In this document: positions 1 through 6,781 of the stretch, one piece after another
Layout of the letters: each line of letters starts with the position of its first letter
How positions within the stretch are numbered: position 1 is the stretch's first letter
Assembly (NCBI RefSeq): GCF_029265375.1
Contig: NZ_JAJUJJ010000026.1
Location: 1 to 35,727 of the forward strand
DNA: 35,727 nucleotides
Origin: Nesterenkonia sp.
Lineage (GTDB): Bacteria; Actinomycetota; Actinomycetes; Actinomycetales; Micrococcaceae
Direction of reading: 5' to 3'
Position numbers and translations under genes: made by a program
Notes under the pieces: generated by a model
Told to the model about the DNA's origin: nothing
Seen by the model: the letters and a program-made list of their open reading frames with translations, nothing else
Databases searched by the model: none

Positions 1-626
1 ATCTGGGTGCCGCCGGCCGGCAGCGAGCTGGAGAGCGGGCCCCCGTGCAGGGGCACATCCACCACGCTGAGCGCTGCCGCGGTCAGTGAGATCACCTGGG
101 ACCGGTCGATCAGGCCCAGCCCCTCCAGCAGCGCCTTGGTTGAGGTGCCGTGGGAGACGATGACGACGGTGCGCAGCGGGTAGCTGGTATCCACTGAATC
201 CGTAGGTTCCAGGGACGCGGCATCGCGCACGATCTGGCAGAACGTGGCCGTCATGCGCTCGACCACCGAATCAGGTGCCTCCCCTGCCGGGGGCGTGCCC
301 TCGCCGCGTTTCCAGGACCGGTAGAGCTCGGGGTACTCGTCCTTGGCAGCGGCGGTCTTCATACCTTCCCACTCCCCCAGGTTCTGCTCGATCAGCCCGT
401 CCAGCTGCACCGGCGCGAAGCCGAGGCCGAACTCTGCGAAGGTCGCGTGGGTTCGCTGCAGCGGGGAGACGTATCCGGCTGTGGGGTTCTGGCCGCGGAT
501 ATACCGTCCGGCCGCCCGGGCCTGCTGCAGGCCGGCCTCGGTCAGCGGCACCTCTGACTGGCCCTGCAGCCGGTGGTCGCGGTTCCAGGCGGTTTCACCA
601 TGGCGGGCCAGGATGATGCGGATCAT
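1..626 (-). CDS. Histidine phosphatase family protein (3' end outside window)
   Basis: The protein starts at ATG 626 and runs off the left edge, so about 208 residues are visible. The N-terminus carries the phosphoglycerate mutase-like signature RHGET (residues 8-12, H9 being the expected phospho-acceptor). A second catalytic region reading VIVSHGTSTK comes after a DUF-free alpha/beta body. The family removes phosphate from small metabolites or acts as a mutase, and the substrate cannot be told from sequence. A good ribosome binding site (AAGGAGAG) precedes the ATG. It lies 17 bases after the second TPR/GT29-like gene on the same strand, so it is probably cotranscribed. Any role in glycopolymer synthesis is only inferred from position; it could equally be housekeeping. 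Confidence 0.85.
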   Translation of the reverse strand, partial: MIRIILARHGETAWNRDHRLQGQSEVPLTEAGLQQARAAGRYIRGQNPTAGYVSPLQRTHATFAEFGLGFAPVQLDGLIEQNLGEWEGMKTAAAKDEYPELYRSWKRGEGTPPAGEAPDSVVERMTATFCQIVRDAASLEPTDSVDTSYPLRTVVIVSHGTSTKALLEGLGLIDRSQVISLTAAALSVVDVPLHGGPLSSSLPAGGTQ

Positions 627-643
627 GGCAGAGGTTCTCTCCT

Positions 644-2323
644 TCACTGACGGGGCGGCTCTTCGAGCCAGTCGGCCGGCCGCGCGAGCACTGAATCAGT
701 CTCCAGCCGGGTGATGTACTGCTCGGGGTAGAGGGAGAGCACCTGGTCGGCTGTTCCGTGGGCGACCACCGGCCCGGCGGCCACCAGGCGCTGCATGCAC
801 CGGAACTCGTAGCCCAGGTCATGCATCATCACCACATCGTTGGTCTCCCGGTGCGGGCCGAAGACTCCGTACCCGCTGCGGTAGCCTTCAGCCGCCGCAT
901 GGGCTCCGGCGTAGAAGTCGGCGTGGAAGATGCCGATTTCTTGCGGGTCGAACTGCAGCAGGTCGTAGACGATCCGCTGGATGCCCATCGGCGCCCCGCG
1001 GAAGTAGAGCCCGAATTCGAAGCGGGCGCAGCGCAGCCAGTCCGGAACCGTCTCCAGGGCTTCGTAGTAGAAGGGCCGGGTGACTGCCAGTTTGAGGTGC
1101 CCGGATGCGGCCGCGGTTGCGGCGTCGTCGTAATCCTTCAGCAGGTCCCGGCCCGAATAGTAGGCGATATCGGTGCGGGTGCCGATGCGGGCGGCCTGCG
1201 CCCGGGTGGGAGCGGCCAGGCGCCTGGTGCGGACCACGACGTCATAGGAGTCGATGACCCGGCCGAGCTCGTCCTCGGTAGCGGCGGGGCCCACCACGGC
1301 GATCCGCCGGCCGTTGACCAGTTCTGCCATGATCTCGTCCTGGGGCAGGGGCAGCTGTTCGCGCCGGGCTGCCGCATGAGCCAGCAGCGGCTGTATGTCC
1401 CCGGTGAAGAGTGCGACGTCGGCCTGGAGCTTCTCCACCTGCAGCTGGACTCTGGGGCTGATGATGGCCAGGCGGGGCTTGGCGGCCGCGCGGTTCAGCT
1501 GTTCGGTGTCCTTCAGGTAGGCGTAGGCGCCCAGCAGGTGCTTGAACCACAGGGCGGATTCCAGAGGGATGCCGCGCAGTTCGGCCACCCGGTTGCGGGC
1601 CATGAGCTCCCGCAGCCAGAAGGCGCAGCGGAACTGGCCCAGGAACTGCAGGCGCACGCTGAGCACCTCCAGCAGCAGCTGGTGGAGTCCGGCCAGGTCG
1701 TCGCCCCGGGCCTCCAGAGCGTGGACGGCGCGCTGGAGGGTCTCTCGGCTGGGCCGGCGCAGGAAGAGCGCCCCGATGGGCTCCCACAAAGCTGGTGAGG
1801 CCAGCGCCCCGGTGCGCGGACGCAGGGCGGCGGCGTAGCGCCAGATGCGGGTGAAGTCGAAGTGGGTGCGCACTCCGGTGGAGATGATGCCCTCCACCGA
1901 GCGCAGGTCTTCGGGGTTGAGCCGGTAGGCGTGCTCGTAGTGCAGCGCGGCGGATTCGAAGTCCGCGCGGTAGGGCTTGCGGTACGCCGCGGCGGCGGCG
2001 ATATGCCTGCCGGCGCTGGGCTGCGCCCAGGCAGCCTCGGCCAGTGCCTCAGCCTCGGGCAGCCGGCTGGCGGTGCCTGGGATGAGTCCGGCCACCGGGT
2101 CGTAGACCGGGTCGCTGCCGGTGGTGTCCTCGGTGGTGTCGTAGAGCAGCTGGGCGAGCATCCCGCGGTAGCTGTCGGTGGCCTCTCCCCCGGGGTCAAT
2201 GCGGCCCGCCAGCCCGGCTACGGCCCGCCGTCCCCCGGGGAGGCGTCCGGCCCGCCAGGCGGCGCCTTTGACGACGGCGGCAGCGGCGATCTTGGGTCTC
2301 AGACCGTGCAGGCTCAGCGCCAT
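644..2323 (-). CDS. TPR-like protein with GT29-like (sialyltransferase-like) C-terminal domain, copy 2
   Basis: 559 residues. Residues 1-330 are helical and repeat-like, with an AAAYRKPYRADFESAALHYE segment that resembles a TPR. The C-terminal half carries three blocks in GT29 order. An L-like block (338-385) reads VVGP, then IDSYDVVVR, then IGTRTD. An S-like block (443-470) reads GAPMGIQR, then ends in IFHADF. A VS-like H-x4-E reads HDLGYE at 501-506. GT29 enzymes transfer sialic acid from CMP-sialic acid and are known mainly from eukaryotes, so this assignment is my inference from motif order and spacing. The gene starts 3 bases after the stop of the paralogous gene and is certainly cotranscribed with it. 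A CMP-NulO synthetase gene lies upstream. Other GT-A-like or non-catalytic roles are possible. Confidence 0.7.
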   Translation of the reverse strand: MALSLHGLRPKIAAAAVVKGAAWRAGRLPGGRRAVAGLAGRIDPGGEATDSYRGMLAQLLYDTTEDTTGSDPVYDPVAGLIPGTASRLPEAEALAEAAWAQPSAGRHIAAAAAYRKPYRADFESAALHYEHAYRLNPEDLRSVEGIISTGVRTHFDFTRIWRYAAALRPRTGALASPALWEPIGALFLRRPSRETLQRAVHALEARGDDLAGLHQLLLEVLSVRLQFLGQFRCAFWLRELMARNRVAELRGIPLESALWFKHLLGAYAYLKDTEQLNRAAAKPRLAIISPRVQLQVEKLQADVALFTGDIQPLLAHAAARREQLPLPQDEIMAELVNGRRIAVVGPAATEDELGRVIDSYDVVVRTRRLAAPTRAQAARIGTRTDIAYYSGRDLLKDYDDAATAAASGHLKLAVTRPFYYEALETVPDWLRCARFEFGLYFRGAPMGIQRIVYDLLQFDPQEIGIFHADFYAGAHAAAEGYRSGYGVFGPHRETNDVVMMHDLGYEFRCMQRLVAAGPVVAHGTADQVLSLYPEQYITRLETDSVLARPADWLEEPPRQ

Positions 2324-2326
2324 GGC

Positions 2327-4312
2327 TCAGTCCGTCCTGGTTCTCAGGGCCGGGGATCCTTCGAGTTTGAGGATGTACTCCTCTTCGCTCAGGCCCAGCA
2401 CCTCGCCAGCCACCCCGTGGGCGTTGAGCACTCCGGTGGAGGCCATGGCTTTGGTCAGCCGGTGTTCGAAGACCAGATCGTGGGCCAGGATGATCTCGTT
2501 GACGATCGAATAGGGCCCCAAGCTCTCGTCCTTGGCCTCGCGGTATCCCTTGCTGAACGCGGTCTGCCCGGAGAAGAAGTCCACGTTGAACAGGGAAACC
2601 TCGGCCGGTGAGAACTGCAGCACATCGTAGAGGATCCGCCCGATGCCCATGGGTGGGCCGTGGAAGCCCAGGGAGTAGTCATGCCGGTAGAACCGCAGCC
2701 AGTCGGGCATCTGGCCGTCGAAGGCTTCCAGGCTGAGCCCCCGGCCGATGACCATCTGCAGGTCCCCGGAGGCCACCGCGGCGTCGGCCTCCTGCATCAG
2801 CGGGCCGAGGTCCCGGCCGGAGAAGTAGGCGATGTCGGTGCGGGTGCCCAGCCGGGCTGCCTGCTCGTCGTCGAAGGCGGTCATCAGCCGCGGACGAATG
2901 ACCACGTCGTAGCTGTCGATCAGCTCGCCGAACCGGTCGCCGGTGTCTGCCGGGCCGACTACGGCGACGCGTTTGCCGGCGATCAGCTCGCGCATGCGCT
3001 GCTCACCGTGCAGGGGGGTGTCTTCGGCCCGGCGCGCCGCGTAGTCGATCAGCGGCTCCAGCCGGCCCTGGATCAGGTGCACATCGGCGGCCATCTTCTC
3101 CAGGCGGTGGCGTTCCACCGTGTTACTGGGCTCCCAGGGCAGCGGGTCGATCAGCCGCTGGGCCTCGCTGTACCGGCCCAGGTAGACCAGGGCGGAGAGC
3201 ACCTTCTGGCGGTGCCGGCTGTGCTGGGCGGATGTGGTGCCCAGCCAGGCCAGGCTGCGTTCGGCCAGGCCACGGCGCAGCGCGAACCCGGCTTTCATCC
3301 GCTGGGCGAACTGCAGCCGGTAGATCAGCAGGGCCGTGGTGGGCCAGGACAGCCGCAGCCCCTTGACTCTGGCGACTTCCAGGCAGGTAAGTGCGGCGCT
3401 GACCTCGGCGCCGGTGGGTTCCGGGGTGAACAGTGGACGGATCCATTCCATCAGCTGCATCCTGGCGCGCCGGCTACGACGGCGTCGGGTGGATTCGAAC
3501 AGCTCGGCGTTGCGCCAGAGCCGGGCCCAGTCCTGGTCTGCCCGGCATCCCATGACGATCACTCCGCGGAAGGCGGTGGGGCTGGTGGGTTTCAGCTGCA
3601 GCGCCTGCTCATATGCGTCCAGAGAGCGGTCAAGGTCTGCGATATGGGGTTTGCGGTAGGCGGCCGCCAGATCCACCCACCACTGTGCGCGCGGCTGGGT
3701 CTCTGCGGCCCGGCGCATCAGCTGCAGGCCCGTCTGGTGATCCCCGTGGTTGAACTCGAGTTTGCCACGTTCATGCAGCACATAGGCATTCTGTGGGGCG
3801 AGCTGCTCGGCTCTGCGCAGGGCTTCGCGGGCCTCCTCTGTGCGGGACTGCGGGCCCGAGGTCAGCCCGGCGACGGCGTCGTGGACTACAGCACCGGAGT
3901 CAGCCCGCTGCAGGGCGCGGGCCAGGGCGACCCAGCGCAGCGGATTCTCCGGCTCCAGCTCTACGGCTCGGCGCCGCAGCTGAAGGGCGGAACGGTACTC
4001 CTTGATCCTGAAGCAGCGGGAGGCCAGCCGCTCCATCTGATCGGCGTCGAGCGCCTCCAGATCGGCCTGCTCCACCAGTCGCCGGGCCCCTGAGCGGTTG
4101 GCATCCAGCAGCACCGTGGCGGCCTTGTCATAGAAGGTGCCCGCTGCCGAGCGGCGTCCGGACATGCCGGCTTCCAGCGGGGAGGGAACCAGGCGCCCGG
4201 AGGCGACGACAGCGCGTGCGGCGGCGAGGTCGGCTCCGGGGACGGAGGCCGCGGCACGAACGGCACGCTGGCCCAGGTCGGCGGCGATGACCAGTGGTTT
4301 CAGCATCAGCAT
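2327..4312 (-). CDS. TPR protein with GT29-like (sialyltransferase-like) C-terminal domain, copy 1
   Basis: 661 residues. Residues about 60-290 hold several TPR-like helical pairs (for example RSALQLRRRAVELEPENP, and RSLDAYEQALQLKPTSP). The C-terminal domain has an L-like block at 447-493 (VAVVGPAD, IDSYDVVIRPR, LGTRTD). It also has an S-like block at 552-582 (GPPMGIGRILYDVLQF, then LFNVDFF) and an H-x4-E reading HDLVFE at 611-616. These match the order of the GT29 sialylmotifs. No signal peptide or membrane helix is evident, so it is probably cytoplasmic. It has a clear paralogue directly downstream with the same three blocks. Two ATGs lie six bases apart (4312 and 4306), neither with a strong ribosome binding site. 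The neuA-like gene ends 125 bases upstream, which suggests CMP-NulO as donor. Function is inferred and untested. Confidence 0.7.
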   Translation of the reverse strand: MLMLKPLVIAADLGQRAVRAAASVPGADLAAARAVVASGRLVPSPLEAGMSGRRSAAGTFYDKAATVLLDANRSGARRLVEQADLEALDADQMERLASRCFRIKEYRSALQLRRRAVELEPENPLRWVALARALQRADSGAVVHDAVAGLTSGPQSRTEEAREALRRAEQLAPQNAYVLHERGKLEFNHGDHQTGLQLMRRAAETQPRAQWWVDLAAAYRKPHIADLDRSLDAYEQALQLKPTSPTAFRGVIVMGCRADQDWARLWRNAELFESTRRRRSRRARMQLMEWIRPLFTPEPTGAEVSAALTCLEVARVKGLRLSWPTTALLIYRLQFAQRMKAGFALRRGLAERSLAWLGTTSAQHSRHRQKVLSALVYLGRYSEAQRLIDPLPWEPSNTVERHRLEKMAADVHLIQGRLEPLIDYAARRAEDTPLHGEQRMRELIAGKRVAVVGPADTGDRFGELIDSYDVVIRPRLMTAFDDEQAARLGTRTDIAYFSGRDLGPLMQEADAAVASGDLQMVIGRGLSLEAFDGQMPDWLRFYRHDYSLGFHGPPMGIGRILYDVLQFSPAEVSLFNVDFFSGQTAFSKGYREAKDESLGPYSIVNEIILAHDLVFEHRLTKAMASTGVLNAHGVAGEVLGLSEEEYILKLEGSPALRTRTD

Positions 4313-4437
4313 CCGAGTCTATTACGGCCGGGGTCTGGGATTGTGCAGCCGGAGGCGGGTGGCCAGCCTCAGGGTGTATGCAGGCAGTCGGGCGGCCAAT
4401 CGGGACGGTGAAAGTCGGCCGAGAAAGGAAGGATCGG

Positions 4438-5157
4438 CTAGATGAGGCTCTGGCCACGCAGCTGCTTGGCCCGTGCCAGGTCCTCAAGCAGCTGGAACTG
4501 GTCCTCCCAGTCGATGTCCATCACTGCCTCACCGCTCATCTGGTGCATAAAAGGGTTCTCGCCCACACGGTCGCCGGTGGAGCGTACCGTGGGGAACCCG
4601 ATGAGGTAGGCGACATGATTGATCTCGTAGAGCGGGTCGATGTCCTGGCTGCGGGGCCACCTCTCGGCGGCGGCGTCGTAGTTGTACGGCCGGCCCTGGG
4701 CATCCCAGAGGAAGGTGTGCAGCTTGGTGACGGTCAGCAGGCTGTCGTGCCCGCTGGCTGCGGCTTGACGCCAGGAGGCGATGAGCTCGCGGAAGGTCTC
4801 AGCGGTGACGAACGGGTGGGTGACGTGGGTCATCAGCATGGTGCCGGTCTCGCGCAGGGTGCCCAGGTACTGGATGAACCGGCTCATCGGAGTGGAGGAG
4901 CGGCCGAGCTCGTCGGGCCGCTCCATGACGGTGACCCGCGCATCGTGTGAGGCGGAGAACTTCTCAGCGTAGTCGGCGACCACCGGGTCATTGGTGGAGA
5001 CGATGATCTCATCCAGCTCGTCCACATCGGCCAGCTGGCTCAGCTTCAGCTCCAGCAGGCCATGGCCGTACCCGGCGAACGGCCGGGTGTTCTTGTTCTT
5101 CACGCGTTCGCTGCCGGCACGGCACGGCACCACAGCGGTGATGGGTTCGATGCTCAC
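4438..5157 (-). CDS. neuA: Acylneuraminate cytidylyltransferase family protein (CMP-NulO synthetase)
   Basis: 239 residues, the usual size for a stand-alone CMP-NulO synthetase. The nucleotide-binding start reads AVVPCRAGSERVKNKN (residues 8-23), the family's P-R-x-G-S-x-x-x-x-K-N pattern. Further on are VSTND and LMTHVTHPF, and near the end MDIDWEDQFQ supplies the metal-binding D-x-D before the last helix. The enzyme activates a nonulosonic acid with CTP. The start is GTG 5157, with a GGAG about ten bases upstream. It is divergent from a GT2 gene (5252) and leads the two TPR/GT29-like genes. It is the more divergent of two such enzymes in the window, the other being fused to a phosphatase. 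Which sugar it activates cannot be read from sequence. Confidence 0.88.
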   Translation of the reverse strand: MSIEPITAVVPCRAGSERVKNKNTRPFAGYGHGLLELKLSQLADVDELDEIIVSTNDPVVADYAEKFSASHDARVTVMERPDELGRSSTPMSRFIQYLGTLRETGTMLMTHVTHPFVTAETFRELIASWRQAAASGHDSLLTVTKLHTFLWDAQGRPYNYDAAAERWPRSQDIDPLYEINHVAYLIGFPTVRSTGDRVGENPFMHQMSGEAVMDIDWEDQFQLLEDLARAKQLRGQSLI

Positions 5158-5251
5158 TATGCGTCTCCGTTTCCTCAGCTGTGCAGTGTACCGGCTGACA
5201 GCCCGGCCAGTGGCTGCGGGCGATGAGCGGTCGTGGCCGATGGCTTAGTCT
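5158..5251. promoter_or_regulatory. Divergent promoter region between neuA-like and GT2 genes
   Basis: A 94-base gap between two genes read away from each other, so at least one promoter in each direction is expected. I see no convincing -35/-10 pair and call it from gene arrangement only. Confidence 0.35.
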
Positions 5252-6295
5252 GTGGGGGTGATCAGATCGTGGAGGCGACCGTTGGTGACGGTGGGGGTGA
5301 CCAGCTATAACAGCGCCGGGACTATCCGCCGCTGTTTGGATTCGGTGCTCCAGCAGAGTCTGGGCGCTTCGCGGATGGAGTTGATCGTGGTCGACGACGG
5401 CTCCGACGATGACACGCTCACCCAGGTGCGCTCGTACCGCTCAGCCGCGAACTGGTCTGGCTTCAGGGCAGTGCGTCAGCGCGCTACTGGGAATGCCTCC
5501 ACCGGAAGGAATGAGATTCTCACTCGTGCGGCCGGGAAGTATGTGCTGTTCCTGGATGCTGATGACTACTTGGGGGAGCAAGCCCTGGAGACCATGGCTG
5601 CAACGGCCCGGCGGCACCGGGCGGACATCGTCACCGGGCGCTATGTGGGAGTGGGCCGATCCGCGCCGAACGTATTGGGCGCAGAAGAGCACCCCACGGT
5701 GCATCCCTATCACCCCGGCTGGCTCAACAGTCTGCACATTCAGAAACTCTTTTCAGTGGAGTTCCTGCGGGGGCTGAACTACCGGTTCAATCCCCGCCTG
5801 AACTACGCCAATGACCATCCGTTCATGCTCAATGCCTTTCTGCACGCGCAGCGGACAGCGTTCGTCCACGACGTCGACTGCTACTTCATCACGTTGGCAG
5901 CGGAGGGGCCCGGGCACATCTCCAGAGCGCGGCTGTCAGCTGCCGAGCAGCTGCGGTTCCTGCATGACTGCTTCGGCCTGCTGGCCCTCGCCAGGGGCCA
6001 GGGCGGTGAGATGGCGCGCCTGGCGGGACGGATGCGGGCCGATTATTGGAACCGGCTGCTCAAGCTGCATCTGCCCATGCTGATTCTGCGCAAGAGTGAT
6101 CCCGAAGAGGCGGCCGAGCTGGCGCACGCGGCAGCGAACCTGGCAGAGATCTACGGGGCGCGAACCTCCAGGGCACGTCTGGCGCCTGGCGCAGAGACCA
6201 TGCTGTCTGCACTGAACGAACCCGATGGTCAGCGGATAATGGACGTTGCCGAGCAGGTGCGTGCCGAGGTGCGCGGGGAGGACCCAGCCGGCTGA
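5252..6295 (+). CDS. GT2 family glycosyltransferase
   Basis: 347 residues. A GT-A fold begins at once: LVTVGVTSYNSAGTIRRCL near residue 11, then ELIVVDDGSDDDT, then the metal-binding FLDADDYLG near residue 108. The acceptor side contains NARLNY-like and ANDHPFML segments. The C-terminal 100 residues are helical with no membrane helix. It would transfer a sugar from a nucleotide donor onto the growing glycopolymer at the cytoplasmic face. The start is GTG 5252 or the GTG six bases later. It stands alone on the plus strand, divergent from the neuA-like gene, and ends at a small hairpin facing the next minus-strand gene. Donor and acceptor are unknown. Confidence 0.88.
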   Translation: MGVIRSWRRPLVTVGVTSYNSAGTIRRCLDSVLQQSLGASRMELIVVDDGSDDDTLTQVRSYRSAANWSGFRAVRQRATGNASTGRNEILTRAAGKYVLFLDADDYLGEQALETMAATARRHRADIVTGRYVGVGRSAPNVLGAEEHPTVHPYHPGWLNSLHIQKLFSVEFLRGLNYRFNPRLNYANDHPFMLNAFLHAQRTAFVHDVDCYFITLAAEGPGHISRARLSAAEQLRFLHDCFGLLALARGQGGEMARLAGRMRADYWNRLLKLHLPMLILRKSDPEEAAELAHAAANLAEIYGARTSRARLAPGAETMLSALNEPDGQRIMDVAEQVRAEVRGEDPAG

Positions 6296-6315
6296 CCTCG
6301 CAGAGGTCCGAGCGC

Positions 6316-6333
6316 CGAGCTCTCAAGAGCTCG
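6316..6333. terminator. Short hairpin between convergent genes
   Basis: Perfect 8-base inverted repeat (CGAGCTCT, CA, AGAGCTCG) in the 39-base gap between a plus-strand and a minus-strand stop. There is no long T run on either side, so a terminator role is likely only from position. Confidence 0.4.
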
Positions 6334-6334
6334 T

Positions 6335-6781
6335 TCACCTGTCCCTCAGTGTGGCGCCACCCTCGCTGTGCAGCTGATTCAGGCGTTCCCGGAGTTCCTC
6401 CAGGTCATCCTCTATATGGAAGCGATGGGCTTCGAAGCTGGCGAGCATCCGCTGCTCACCGGCATCCCGGCGACGCTCAGCGGCGACGATCTGCTTGGTC
6501 AGCCGTGCCTGCCGATCCTCGAGCTGACGCATAGTCCGAAGCAGCTTCGCGCTGCTGAGCTCTTGATGCATCTCATGGATTCGCCTGCGGGCACGACCAG
6601 CGGCATAGGTCATTGCCGCCAATGTGAAGATCAGCAGCGCCGAGAACAGGCCGAAGGCGACCACCCCCAGGCCCGCAGCGATTCTCCACTGCTCCAACAT
6701 GACAGCGATGAACGTTGCTGCAAGAACCAGCAGATAGACCCCTATCAAGATCAGCTGCTTCTGTGAGAGTCCTCTGGTCAT
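6335..6781 (-). CDS. Small membrane protein with two transmembrane helices and a coiled coil
   Basis: 148 residues from ATG 6781. Residues about 9-28 (LILIGVYLLVLAATFIAVML) and about 33-58 are two hydrophobic helices. Residues about 65-140 are charged and heptad-like (RRRIHEMHQELSS, DDLEELRERLNQLHSE), predicted to be a cytoplasmic coiled coil. A longer frame extends upstream, but its N-terminal part overlaps the preceding glycosyltransferase and looks like read-through. ATG 6781 overlaps that gene's TGA by one base (TGATG), the classic sign of translational coupling. I do not recognise a family. The context suggests a membrane anchor or scaffold for the large glycosyltransferase translated just before it. 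Confidence 0.75.
   Translation of the reverse strand: MTRGLSQKQLILIGVYLLVLAATFIAVMLEQWRIAAGLGVVAFGLFSALLIFTLAAMTYAAGRARRRIHEMHQELSSAKLLRTMRQLEDRQARLTKQIVAAERRRDAGEQRMLASFEAHRFHIEDDLEELRERLNQLHSEGGATLRDR

Noticed and set aside
758-1798. 346-codon open frame on the plus strand
   Set aside because: It is antisense to the second TPR/GT29-like gene, with the same shadow composition and no recognisable motif.
2660-4093. 477-codon open frame on the plus strand
   Set aside because: It is the exact antisense of the TPR/GT29-like gene, has low-complexity Gly/Val/Gln-rich composition and no domain or ribosome binding site. Long shadows are expected in GC-rich DNA.
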